Notes: generated by a model from the sequence alone, not told the origin. Shown: positions 22,332 to 36,700, numbered from the stretch's first letter. The stretch: 64,000 bases of DNA from Enoplolaimus lenunculus (GCA_030248215.1 JASANG010003334.1:1-64000); one strand, 5' to 3'. Made by a program: numbers and translations.

Positions 22332-22673
22332 ATTGTAACCATTTACATATTTAGGTATTGAGTGCTCGGCAACTATAAGAAATACAAACAGAACAAATAA
22401 GAACATATTTTGCGTAGAAACGAAACATTTCCTAAAAGGCAGAATTTTTTAATGTCAATAAATGCTCGATGGGAATAACGGCATTCAAAATGGCTGAAGT
22501 ACGACAGCAGAGTACAGCCGGAGATAAAAACCGGTCGGAAACAGGAACCGGAAGTCAACATTAACCTGTAGTGGCAATGTGCAAAATTAACCGATAATGG
22601 TGACGTTTGATTCGGCTAATTTATGCACTGAATATGCTAATGTATTGTCAAAAAATAGTGTTATGGATTGTTT

Positions 22674-22879
22674 GGCCCATGTTACTTTTAGGGCCGTCCC
22701 GGTTTCTGTTGGGTCTGTAAAAGAGTAGGCTTACATTCCAGGCTACATTTTTTGCTTAGGCTTTAGGCTTCGCGCTTTAGGCTTAGGTTAGGCTTGGGTT
22801 TATACGCTTTTGCAACCGTTAGGCTTAGGCTAAGGAATACGCTTAATCTACTGTTACGGCCTTAAAAGTGACATTGGCC
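22674..22879. mobile_element. Family C hAT-like MITE upstream of the TM9SF start
   Basis: Ends ggcccatgttacttttaggg and cttaaaagtgacattggcc; the interior has gcttttgcaaccgttaggc. It ends about 105 bp before the start codon of the TM9SF gene, so it occupies the probable promoter region. Confidence 0.82.
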
Positions 22880-22983
22880 GACTGGTTTGAGGAAGTGTTT
22901 TGGAGACAAACTGACTTTATATAAATGCATGTGTTTTTAGAAGAAAATTAAGCAAAAAAATAACAACTGCATACAGTTCCATT

Positions 22984-25900
22984 ATGAAAGTTGTTGCAGT
23001 TTTGTTGATTACAGCTCCGTTGGTTTGTGCATTTTATTTGCCTGGATTAACACCTGTAACGTATTGCAGTGTGTCTGAAGCAGACGATAACTGTGAGGTT
23101 TGTGTATTTTTTAAATTAATTAATTCACTTAATTTAACATCCATGTCGTATTTAAAACCGCCATTGTTGCTTTTTCGAACGTCGAACCTGAAGGAAATCA
23201 AAATTTTGTGAAACAAAAATTTATACTGAAACTTCAACGTGGACTCGCATAGGAGACTATAAGCTGATTTTAGTACAAACTGTGTTTGTAAAATTATACA
23301 AAATATTACGCAGTGGTTAATTAACGCGTTTGCGCAATACGGAATCTCCACAAGACGTTAGTTCTTTTCGGGCTCAACCGTCATGTTCCCCATTGCTGAG
23401 TGGCATTATAATAGTAAACGCCTCAAACCCGAGAGACTCGAACTCGATTCAAATAGATTAAAAGTGTGTCCCAGATAAAATTGAAAATATTCATGTCACA
23501 TACGGCTCATGGAAAATTTTTTCAATTTACTGTATTTAACCTTTCTCACATGAATATTTTCAATTTCAAATGAGACGTAATTTCAAGGTAAAATTCGAAC
23601 CTAAGTTTCACGGGTGTGAGTCGTTTACGATGACCACTGAGCTATAGGAGCTTGACGTTCGAGCCCGAGTGGGCTCTCACGTCTTGTAGAGATTTTGCAC
23701 TGCGCATATATGTTACAATTGTTAAACACTGTTCACAGTGTGTGTATTGCTCGTACATTATTGTATTTAGTTGCTCATAGTATACTCTATGAGTGAAAGG
23801 GTTACGGTAAATGTGCTGTCATGTGTGGTATAAACTTTCATAAAAGCTGAATTTTAAAAATTTTCATTTTAGTACTGTAGAGTTTCTTCAAATAAAATTT
23901 ACAATACTCTTCACGGGTTATACTTCAGGCCAACGTCACGTTGTATTTGAGTAAACTTGATTCGAATGAACAAATTGTACCATACAACTACGATCAGTGA
24001 GTCTTCGATGAAACTTGTGTTATTTTATTTTTAAACGACAAATAAGACATTTATTCTTTATTTGGTAAATGGATTTCAAACAAACGACGTTCGATCATGT
24101 GGCCAATGTAACGAACAGGGGCGGAACAGTAATATAAGCATATTCCTAAGCCTAAGCGTAAGAATGAGCCTATTCCTATAAGCTTAAGCCTAAGCGTAAG
24201 GATGAGCCTATTTCTATAAGCCTAAACCTAAGCGTAAGAATGATCATATTCCTAAAGCGTAAGAATAAGAATGAGCATATTCCTAAGCCTAAGCATAAGC
24301 CAAACAAAAAATAGTCTAAAGCTCAAAAACCTTACTCCATTGCAGTCCCACAGAAAAACATTCCGCCCCTGATCTTTACATGGGCCGATCATGTGAAGGC
24401 ATATATACTGTTTCTGATTGACCTTATTTTCTTTGCAACAGCCACCCGCAGGTTCTTGAAACATAACTTTTACTCATGACACTAGAAACCAGGGTAACCT
24501 GTGATCCATAAAATGTTCTCAGTTATTAAACCTTTTCTGGTTCATTTTTCTTCCATGTCGTTTGCAGCTTGATCTTCAACATCAGCGAATCCTAAAACAA
24601 CTATATAGTATTTAAGGGGTGGTAACCTTCAATATGTGTTTGAATTGAATGGACATACATCATATGTCTACATTAAAGAATTCATTCTTATTGATCACAG
24701 TATGGTTCAAGTGTTTAGTTGGTTGTCTTGTAATCGACTAAACAAGCAGTTTAACCATACTTTTAATAATATGCAAAATGGCCAATGTTACTTTAAGGAA
24801 CGCAACACGAGATTAAGCGTATTCTTAAGTCTAAGCCTAAGCGTTGCAAAAATGAGTTCCTAAGCCAAAGCCTAAGCAGAAAAATGTAATCAAGAATTTA
24901 AACCTACTCTTTTATAGACCCGACAGAACTTCTTTAAGTGTTCCTCGGGGTACGCCATGTAGTAATCCCTATGTTCCCCGGGGTACGCCATGTTGTAATC
25001 CCTATGTTCCTCGGGGTACGCCATGTAGTAATCCCTATGTTCCTCGGGCTACGCCATGTAGTAACCCCTATATTTCCGGGCCAGGTCGTGTTTTCCGCTG
25101 TTTTCAAGGACCGTCAGTTGAGCGTCGAACTTGGTTTTGAAGAATCGGGGGTGTTGTGACCGTGGTAGTTGATATCAATGTGGTATTCGTGAACAAGTTG
25201 CCGATTGAAATACTCGACGCATTCTTTAATTGTTTGGCCCATGTTACTTTAAGGGACGTCCAGGTTTCTGGTGGATCTATAAAAGAGTAGGTTTTTGGCC
25301 AATTGTTTTATCATTGTCCGCGTTTTTGAATTCGCGTAGTTACTGTTGCGAAAAGTAGTATTTGACAATTTCTGGTTTCCAAATCCGACTGGATATCGCG
25401 ATCGAATTTTGGCTTTGAGCGTGTCTGTCAGTATAGGCGACCTATTTGGAGTAGTCCGCTGATCAACTGATACACAATGATTTGGTGTATTTTGGTACGA
25501 CGGGTTTGAATTGGATCTGCCGTTTCCGCGACAGCCGTTGAGTCTGCGTTGGTAGTTACATTTGCTTCGTCGAGGAACCTGCCACCGACTATTCGATTTG
25601 GATTTTTGCATGGGAACACAATGATGAGATTTGCGCGAACGTGATGGTGTTGCGTTGCTCCGTGGGCCGGGTGTATATAGCGCATGGGTTTTCCGGAGTG
25701 GTTCATGTATCTCAAGCAAAACCATTCGCAGCCGGCAGGAATGTAGTATTCAGCGATGCTAGCGCCTGTCGAGTATTCCAGTATCCTGTAAACTCTTTGG
25801 TGTCACCGTATAGTTCGCCGAAATCGACATGCAGGTTGCTTTCAATGATGATATTCCATCCGTTGTGGTTTACAGGGAAGCGGTTATTTGTGTCTTGGCT

Positions 25901-28900
25901 GAATAGAGTTTGTTGGGCCTCAGTGCGCGCTCAGGTATTTCCTTGTACAGTTGAAGAAATTTAAATAGTGATGATGGCAGGGTGAGCCAGAGTGACCGGC
26001 ATTTTCCAGAGTTTTTTCCGTTCTTGAAACCGAACCGGACTTCTTGTTCCTCATTTGACAAAACTTTGTTCGCAGCACAAGCCAAAGCCTAAAGCCTAAG
26101 CAAAAAACATGTAATCTAGCATCTAAACCCACTCTTTTATAGACCCAACGGAAAGCTTTACGCCCGTTGAAGTAACGTGGGCCTTCTAAACATGATGAAT
26201 AATAAATACAAATCCTGAACACGGTGCTTGATCAGTCTGAAATTTACGTTCTTTTGCACTTTGTTTTTCTTCCAATTTAATACTGGTGGTGTGTATTCCA
26301 AAGAAAACAAAAATTTCAAAAATATCAACATACATGGAAAATGAGATGCTTCCAAACCCGCCCGGTTAACCTTCTACTCACCGAAATATATGCCCTATAA
26401 ACATAAACTTTGGTTGTTCCAAACCACGACCCAAGTAAAGATCAGGGGCGGAACGTTTTTCTGTTATACTAGAATGAAATAAGCTTTTAAGATTGAGACT
26501 AATTGTTTTGCTTGGTTTAGGATTAGGCTTAGGCTGTTAGGAATATGCTTATTTTTACGCTTATGCTTAGTCTTAGGCTTAGGCTTAAGTTTAGGAATAT
26601 GCTCATTCTTACGCTTACGCTTAAGGCTTAGGCTTAGGCTTAGACTTAGGAATATGCATATAATACTGTTCCGCCCCTGTTCTTTACATTGGCACAAACC
26701 ATTGGGAATTATAATTTCTTTTTTGTTTTGAGCCCAGAGACCCAGTTATGAACTTTAAGACGACCGCTGTTCAGTACTCGAAGATCAAAGGAATGATTTG
26801 TGGGACTAAATAGATGTGTACCATACACTCTATAGTGTTTGCTGAAAATACTACAGCAATTAATACGGCCCATGTATAGAACAGGGCCGCAACAGTAGTA
26901 TAAGCATATTTCTCAGCCTAAGCCTAAGCCTAAACCAAAGCCTAAGCGTATGGATGAGCCTATTCCTAAGCCTAAGCCTAAGCCTAAGCAAAACAATCAG
27001 CCTAAAGTTTAAACTGACTCTATCATAACCCTTCCGGAAAACGATCCGGACCTTTTCTATACATGGGCCACATTGATACTGTTGAATATGACTCAGATGT
27101 TCTGGATAACCCCTTAGGAAAGGTGCCTGGTCATTCTAACTTGGAATCAACCTGCCGCTGGATAAACGCCACCAGTGGCGTTCACTTCAGGAAGGCCGTA
27201 TAAACGAATGCCCAAGCTAAAGCGTGAAAATGAGCTTATACCTGTAAGCCTAAATCTATGCCCAGCCTGAACCCAATGTGACTCATTTTCATCTTTGGTT
27301 TTTGTAGCTTTGATTTCTGCCCGGTCTCCAATGAATCAGCGCAGGTTGAAAATATTGGACAAGTTTTGTTTGGCGAACGTGCGGTGCCTTCAAAGTATCA
27401 GGTAAACAAAATGTCAAACAACATCCGCTACCCGTGTCACCATGACCTCGGCTCAATTGCACCATTTTATTAATGGGGTGCGTGTAAATCTCTAAGACCT
27501 TAAAAGCCGTGCTATAAAAAGTGCAGGCAGGGGTGGTGCTCCCCGCAACTTCCAGGACGGGACCCCCCAAACTCGCGAGCGAAGCGAGCAAGAAGCCAGA
27601 CGCATTTTAAAACTTAAGCGGATGTTGTTTCAATAGTGGGGCCCCTTTAGGGGTGGGGCAACACCCCCCAAACGGGGCTACGGGGAGTGGCTGCTCCGGC
27701 CCTGGCTATTTAATCTACTACACAAAATATGTTTTACACTGAATAATTAATTTTGTGCAAAACGTGATTAATGCAGCGTTATTGGTGGTAACTTTCACAA
27801 AATATGCGAAATGCTTATGCAGGCAACACATAAGTTCACTTTTTATTAAACGTATCTGCCGACCATATTTTGAATTTGACACCAAATCATTTTTAACAGT
27901 AAGGGTTTGCGCTATACTTTTTAATTATTTTAGTGACGTCCGGCGACGTCCGTGAACGTCCGTCACCGTTCGTCATCCTGCGCTATTGTACGCGAATTTC
28001 TCACGTACGATACCGTATGGTAAAAGGACGGCGCGGTAAAACATTAAGTATACCGTCACCGTCAGTGTGGAACCGATTTTCGCCATCTTTTGGATCAAGA
28101 GCAAACAAAAAATTAGGGCCTGAGCAGCCACCCCTCATACCACCCATTTGTGAGGGGGCCCCCCACTCCTAAAATGAGCCCCCACTCTAAACCGGTTAAA
28201 ACAAAACCCGCCGAGGTTTTAAAATGCATCTGGTTTCTCGCTCGCGAGTTCAGGAGCTGCCACCCTGAAGTTTGGGCGGAGCCCCCAACTCTCTCGGCTC
28301 CGGCACTCCAAAAAACGGAGAAAAAAGAAATTGAAATGCAAAGTTTAGATAGTAAAACTTTGAGAAATATAAATAATGGTCATTTTCAAGTATTAATGTC
28401 ATATTCGGTATCAATCCAAACGTTAAGCGGTCGCTCAGTCCATCTTAAAGAAACGAGTTGGAAACTGGTAACCAGCAAAGCTAAAATGTAATACATTTAA
28501 CTCAAAAGGCACAAAACCTAATTTCTATATTTCAAAATCAATGTCAGGACCGGAGATCAAAGCGATTGTGGGTCCCTGAGGGCCGTATTAAAAGCGCGTC
28601 CTAGTAATGACGATGGTTTGTTTATCACAGAAATATCGTCTGTTCTTGGTTAACAGACCTCTTCCGGTTGCTGGACCAACAGCTTCGTCCCTCGTAAATG
28701 CGGTGCCGACGATCGTACTGGAATACGCGTATCCACGCAATTTGGTTTTTGCAAGTGACCTCCACTAATTTGATCCATGTAAACCTCGTTGCCGTCCCGA
28801 AATCCCACCACAAACATGAGCTATCAGTTTTTTTAGCTGGGACGGTGGGATTTTGGGACAGCAGTCAAGTTATACACGGGTCGTTAATTTTATGATATTA

Positions 28901-31900
28901 ACAGATCGAAATGCTGAAACCGTCAAAATGTGAACAACTATGCAGCAAAACTTACACCGGATCTGTGCCACAAGATAAAGCCAAAATTGATCTGCTACGC
29001 AAGGCCATGGTTCAAAACTACCATCATCACTGGTAAAAAATTTTAAGAGGGGGAATGATATATATTTGGCCTCTCCAGAGGGTACCCCCTGTTATTCGGT
29101 TACGGACAGTTATTTCTTTTTAAATCTTGCTCCGCCACCCTTCGTTACTGATATGTATCCGGTACTGCAAATATGCGTTGAATTGAACGTTTATTTGTCT
29201 TGGGTCAATAGCTTGAGCGATCATCTAAGGTTGTACTTAGGAATGTACTTTCAAAATTTAAGTACGCTTTAAAGTTTTGAACTCCAGTTATTTGGTCCTG
29301 GAGTCATTTATGTGCTACAATTAGGGTTAATTGACATTTATGGACTCTAATTAGTGTTTAGGGACCCTATCCGCTGACGGACTCTTATTATGGATACGGA
29401 CTCTTCTTGATTGAGACTCAAAATTGGGGACCCCCTATTATTACCCCACTCCCTCTTATTCGGGTCACTACAGTACGTTGAAGACATCACTAAATCTAAA
29501 ATAATATATAATAGCGATAGGTTTTCAAACAAACTTTTACAACAACTGTCAGTCGAATTCCGCTTTTTAAAACACGCATAGAATTTGACTAAACTATGGC
29601 TGTGTATTTCGTTTTGCAGCTATATGATTTAGCTGCGATTTTGATCGGCCCATGTATAGAACAGGGTCGGATCGTTTTCCGGAGGGACTATAATAGAGTC
29701 AATTTAAGCTTTACACTAATCTTATTTTGCTCAGGCTTAGGCTTAGCTTTAGGCTTAGGAATGTGCTTATACTACAGTTCCGGTCCTGTTCTATACATGG
29801 ACCTTTTGTTCCAAGTCAAAAATTTAACCTGAGGCGTTTTAGCGCATAAATCTAAATCTTTCAATAGTAATAATCTGCTTATTTGCTATGCTATCGTTGA
29901 TTCTTACATAATTTGGTCTAAATATTATCATATGTGTATAAGCAAACACCTTTCATCAGTTAGCAATCGGTTTTCAAACTGACAGACAACTGCAATTTTG
30001 TGACATTGGTTATACGGTTAATTTGGTTCATTTTAGGGTTGTTGATAATATGCCAGTGACGTTCTGCATCGAAACCAAAGACAACGAAAACATTTGCAGC
30101 ACAGGAATCCCTGTTGGTTGCTTTGTGGACGAGGACGGCAAATTGAGACCTGAATGCTTGGTTGATGTACGTTTAAGGGATTGATTTAGTAGGATGGGGG
30201 CAACGGACAGCCGGCGGCTTTAAGTTATAGGTTTTTTTTCCAGCCCTTAAGTTATAACCCCCCAGTGTTTCGTAGTATATTCCTTTTAACAATGACAAAA
30301 TGTTGAAATCGTTACTTTATTAACCCCTTCTCACATTGAGTTGCTTGAGCCTGATTATATGATTGCGTTTGTCGTCTCGCTCGCATCACACGTAATGATT
30401 CTCTGTCACCATATATACTGCAACCTCTATGGGTATTACCAAGAGTGGATGATGCATAGAGTATGCAACTGGGTACATTCTGTGTCGAAAAGAATGTACC
30501 CAGCGCGCGTTGAATTTTTGGCCTATCCCAACCCCTTTATTTAGAGGGGGTACAACCTATGCGAACCATGACACTTTATGTATCCGGCAACAAGTTGCTC
30601 CGCTTTTATAATTTAATTTATGATTGTTGCATGTGACAGCGACCCCCTCTATAACAAGGGAGGGTGAACCAAAAACGCAATACCCGGTGGTACATTCTGT
30701 ACGATGCGGAACCCAATGACTTGAACACTCTTGTATCATGCACTCTTGGTATTTACCGAATATCCGTTTTCGTTTCCGGTATAAACAGATGTACTCTTCG
30801 ACTAAAAATCGGTGTCGGTTATGGAAAGAATCGAAATTCCGTTACATTTTATGTTCGTACAAAACTTATGAATAATTTAACTTTTTTACTACAGATATGC
30901 TGCAATTCTTCGATTTGGAGTCAAAATAATGACAGTCATCTGCAAACTTTTACAAATTTAAGCCGTAGTCGGCATTTTAGAGCTTGTACACAAGCCAGGT
31001 TAATATTTGCATGCTTCCGTTGCTTTGGCTGAAAAATAAAACATCTTTTAAACTTCTTACTCTTCGTTTCCGTTTTTTGACTGAATCGAGTTCTTTTGTG
31101 AAAGGTATGTCCAAGAAGTACATACGCAATGTATTTAGGGGACTTCATATATTTGCGGACTCTAATACAGTTAATGGGGGCGTATAAATTCAGCTCAAAG
31201 TCAAAACCTAACCCGTACCCTGGTATGAAATTTAGTTTTGAACCTTTCAAAAAAGTGATATGAAATTTGAGAAATTCAAAAATTTGTTTACAATTTTACT
31301 CAGCATTACTCGGTGCCGGGTCGAACGCCTTGGCATAAATGAATTTAATTTCTTAATTTTGTAATGACAAAACATTATATAATTATGTGTGGTGGGTACC
31401 ACGACAATTTTGACATTTGATAACTTGTCAAACCGACAACTTATAGTACGAAAATACCGTCTGCGTGACAATTTGTCGCCCATCAGCACGTTTTATAGTT
31501 AGGATCGGGCATTTGACTCTGGCGGAGTCAAATTTGACTCAGTTTATGTAGTCAAAAAAGCCTATTTCCAAGAGAGTCAATTTGACTCCCCATTTTTTAC
31601 CGTGTTGGATTCTGGAGTATTTTAGAGGACAGGTAAATGAGTAATTTTCGACGTTTGAGTTATGAACATTTTATAAATACGCGTTTAAAGCGTAACTTTT
31701 GATCAACCTGCAACAAATTTCTTAAAATTAACAATTCGTGCGTTTACTACGTAATTCAGTGACACAGCAAACTTCAAAAATGACGAATATAAACTTCACA
31801 ATTTTTGCATTACAAACATGCTGCAATTGTTCGAAATGAAATAAAAATTATATAATACGAAATTCATCCGAAATCTAAAAAAATTTCAATGCTTCCGCGA

Positions 31901-33623
31901 TTTTGTCTTTAATGATTTAGAAACACAAGTGGATATTTGCATGCCTCTATTGTGTTGACAGAATAATAGAAATATCGTTGAAACATTTTATACTTCAATA
32001 TCCGGTCTGCATTTCCGTTTATTTTCATCGCTATTCGTTTCCGTTGTTTTTACCATCCCGACTATCCGTCTACACGTTGCTATCAATGCATTAAGAGCCA
32101 TTTTGACTCAAATCTTATCGTATACTTAGTAATAGACGTCTCTTCCAATCTGAATAAATATACCTTTACTTTGCGAATTAGCTTTATTTATCTGCAAAAT
32201 ATCGCATCAACATGAAGTCGGCCCTATTTATCGGTTGCAGACTGCCACTTATTTTTCGACCCACTCCCAATTTGTTTTAGCGAACTAAAATTACGATATA
32301 GAATTCTTTTGATTCAAACACAGACCAGAAACTTTTTCTGCTTCTACTTTTTATTAAACAATTCGTCGACCGACAACTTGTAATTCAAAATCTAGTCGCC
32401 TGGAAAATGTCTCGTCCAGCGGCATTCTTCAACTTAAGCTTAGGATTTATACACATAGGTTTAAGTTTTAGGACACATATCGGCCTACGAATTGGTAGTA
32501 GATTCCCTTTGATTAGGTCACAACACTGTAGGCCTATAAATGAACAAACTATCGGCAAGTTTGACTTTATTAAATTGATATTGTTACAGTCCGCTCGTCT
32601 GACCAATTACAATAGCGTCTATTTGTTCAACCATATTGACTTTGTTATCAAATATCGTCAAATTCGCGGCACGAAGAATGTGTTTGAATCTGAAAAAGGA
32701 ATGCGAATAATTGCGATATACGCACATCCTCGAAGGTATTGTATTGATTTGATGAAATATATTTTTACTTCTTTGATTGTAGAAGTCCAACTAACTTAAC
32801 CAGAAGTTGAAAGAAGCACAACTATATAAAATATAGATAATCTATAATTGAAACTGTGATTAATATATATTTTATATATTAGTCACAGTTTCAGTTTATC
32901 ATAAAGCTCAGGCGGGTTGAACTTGCTGCTGCCAGGTACTTTCGAATGCTGTATGCCCTGAAACGGTCTTTAAATAATTGTGCTTTTTTCAGGCCATTAT
33001 TGAATTGTATTAGTTACTACCGGTATTTGTAACGCTATTAAAAATTATGAGTACTCAGCGTAATATAAAATCATGTTTTGCCGAATGTCCGCCTCAAAAT
33101 ATATGTATACATATATATGTATAGTGAGACAAATGGCCAGATACCGGATAGTGGTAGCAACTGATAAATTCGGCAAGAATTTTAGATAGATTTCTAAAGC
33201 GTTAAGTATTGTTCTGCACATTTAATTTAGGTTGCAAATTATGTATGCAGAGGCCTAAGCCTAAGCCTAAGCCTAAGCCTAAGCCTAAGCTGTTCTGCAC
33301 ATTTAATTTAGGTTGCAAATTATGTATGCAGAGCGATTCGAGGATATGGAATATTTCTGTCAACGGTCAGTTGGACTACAAGCGCATTTGCCCGCACCAA
33401 CAGCTTTCAGATCGCACCCTTAATCAAACAAAGAGCACAACCTCTAGGTTCAGTTTCGTTCTTTATATCCTCGAATCGCTATTCATACGCAATGTGCAAC
33501 CTAAATTGAATGTCCAGAGCAATACTTATCGCTTTGGAATTTTGACCTAAATTTCTTGCCAAATTTATCCGTTCCTAGCCCTATCCGGTATCTGACCATT
33601 TATCTTACAATATTTTTTACGTG

Positions 33624-33710
<87 letters not shown>

Positions 33711-36700
33711 TTCTTGTATAACGAATTGTGTGGACAGATATGTATTTTATATCAAGTGAGATGTTTTGTGAGTTTGTTTCAGCATCAAACACGAACCGCC
33801 AAATCTTACCTGTGACACGACCGTTGAACCGCTTTTGATCCCTGTTCTTGAACCAAATACCACGTTGACCATCACTTACACTTATTCAGTTGGCTTCGAG
33901 GTAAATTTCGTTTTAAACAAATTAAAAGTATTAACTCAAAAATTAACTGACAGACATTAATAAATGTTATATCAAAATTAGCGATGTTGCTAAACATGTA
34001 AATTGCATAATATTCAACATCAGAAGCAGAAAAAACCCTAAATCAATTACGTGTTCATCCGTTCCTACAAAAATATACCTAACTGATATTTCATTAAAAG
34101 TACAAAGTTTTATACGGACTGAGTAATAAGGTTTAGGTTGTGTATAATTATCTACAAGAAGATTTTCAATTTCCCACTGCCATATTTTCAATTTCCTACG
34201 GCCACGTTTTGCACACTTGGAAATTTTCACTCCCTAGAAACGATTTTGACTTCACTTATAGTCATGCCAGATTCTGTTCGTATATCTGCTAAATTTTTTT
34301 CTGGCTTAAACGATGTATATAGCTAGAAGGCCTGATGCAGTGTAATGAGACATCCTGTTCCCGTTGAGTATTATATATGTCGAAGCCACGTAACCAATTT
34401 AGCCATATCGTCAATATGGTTACACTGTAAATTTCAGGGAGTTGATTTTAACTCAGAATGAGTTGAATCATTCAGACTGAGTTAGGACTATTACAACTCA
34501 GAATTTTGAGTTAATTAAATGCATTGTGAGTTAATAACTCAACTCACCCAGAGTCAACTCAACTCAAAGTGAATATCAACTCAAAGAATGAGTTAATGTT
34601 TACTGATATTAATTCAGAAGTAACCAACTCGCAAGTTGAGTTGATTAATCAACTCATTGGAATTTACAGTGTAGGGACTACATAAATAGTTACAGTGGCT
34701 AGCCACCGGAATAGTACCTACTGTTTGGTAAAAAATAATGAACTGGCTGTGTTGTAAACCTGATTAAACAACAGAATGCGTAGTATGTGGGACAGTCGCT
34801 GGTCAATAGTTTTGAAACGTATTTTTACTCTGGTCAGCATTTATTTGAGTATTTTGTGAATGACCGGATAGTCTACTACTTGCTGGTTATTAGAATCGTT
34901 TTGATGGCCCATGTATAGAACAGGACCGGGTCGTTTTCCGGCGGGGCTGTAATAGAGTCAGTTTAAGGCACTAGACTAACTTTTTTGCTTAGGCTTAGGC
35001 TTAGGTTTATAGGAATAGGCTCATCCTTACGCTTAGGCTTAGGCTTATAGGAATAGACTCATCCTTACGCTTAGGCTTAGGCTTACGCCTAGGCTTAGGC
35101 TTAGGCTTAGGCTTATGCATCTTATACTAGTGTTCCGGTCCTGTTCTATACATGGGCCGTTTTGATTTGCAAACAAACATATCCCGCAGTTGGCTACGGT
35201 ATCTAGTTTGCTGTGACAATTAGTGCTGTAGCGATCCATATTTGCGGTATGGCAAACATTTAGTGCCGGGATTACGTCATATATATAGGGTGATTAACTT
35301 TTGAGGAACGTACCATATACTTTTTTATAGGAAACTGATATTAAGTGGTCATCGCGTTGGGATTATATTCTTGATTCAGGAGTGCCACCAAATGTTGAAT
35401 GGTTCAGGTTATAAGTTAATATTTTGAAATCTGTGTTAAACTTTAATTGTATCGTATAACTTGAGCACTCTCTAAAAACTTAAACTTAAATTATAGTTTA
35501 ACTAAACTTGAATATCAGTTTAAGTAAGACATAAATGGCTGGACGGACTAACTAAACTATAATTTTAAGTTTTACTTTAACCAACGTGTTTTCAAGTTCA
35601 ACACGAGTTTAAGTAAACTTATTTTTAGATTACGTAACAAGTGCAGCCGTGTATCTAAGAGTTCAATAAGTTTAGCTTAAACTGAAAATATGCGACATTT
35701 TAAATGAGTTTAAGCGTACACCTACCGGTTAGTTTAGTTAATCTAAAAAGTTACTTTAATACTGGTGGATTAGCTTAAGCTTAAATCAAGTTAGTTTTTA
35801 GATTTTAGAGACTACCAAGCCCTAAACCTAAGCCTAAGCGCAAATGTGGGGGAAGTGTATATGAGCATATACTCGTGCACGTAATTTCTCTAAAGCAGGG
35901 TGCAACCGGAGATAAAAAGTACAGAAACCGGACGTCAATAAAACTTGTCCGAGCCGGAGCCAGAGGTGAAGTTGGAGTTGAGGCGAAATTAAGCAGTTCA
36001 AATGATGATTGTGAATTGTAGCAAATAACTGTAATGTGCTGTTAAATTGTTTGGTTTTGTACGCTTATTTTTGACGAAATCTCGGCAATTGTTTGCACAA
36101 AAATGTGCCCGAAGTTGAAACAAAACGCGCCAAACAAATAAAGTTTCTAAATGTATTCAAAATTGCAAAATTTAACTACCGAAATTGCTGAAACCTTCGG
36201 CAACATTTCTACCGAAGGCTGAGATTGATTTTCTGCCGGAGCCGGCCAATGTAACGAACAGGGGCCGAGCAGTATTTTAAGCATATTTGTAATCCTAAGC
36301 CTAAGCCTAAGCCTAAGCCTAAGCCTAAGCTTAAGCCTAAGCCTAAGCCTAAGCCTAAGCCTAAGCCTAAGCCTAAGCCTAAGCATAAGAATGAGTATAT
36401 TCTTAAGCCTAAGCATATGCCTAAGCCAAGTGAAAAAACCAGTCTAAAGCTTAAGCTTACTTTATTGCAGTCCACAGAAAAACGTTCCGCCCCTCATCTT
36501 TACATGGGCCCGGAGTTTGAGGCAGAACTCCGGTTGTACCATCCTGGAAAAGTTTATGTTAAAATGCACTGTTTTTCGAGAGCGTTGCGATTGTCTGACA
36601 CTCCTTAGGCAATAAATTTGGCTTCACGCATACCAGGAGTGACTCTTTGCGCCGTATTACATAATAGCAACCAGCGCCAATTTGTAGTTGGATTTCAATC

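Noticed and set aside
24938-25159. Plus-strand frame with GVRHVVIPMF repeats
   Set aside because: It is the antisense reading of the 33-bp tandem repeat; the minus strand looks more protein-like, though neither is proven.
30341-30544. Plus-strand 67-codon frame
   Set aside because: It runs from a family I fragment into a palindromic element and is non-coding repeat sequence.
33556-33815. YIYIYI frames on both strands
   Set aside because: They are translations of the (TA)42 microsatellite.
36147-36475. RLRLRL and GLGLGL minus-strand frames
   Set aside because: They are translations of the CCTAAG run inside a family B element.
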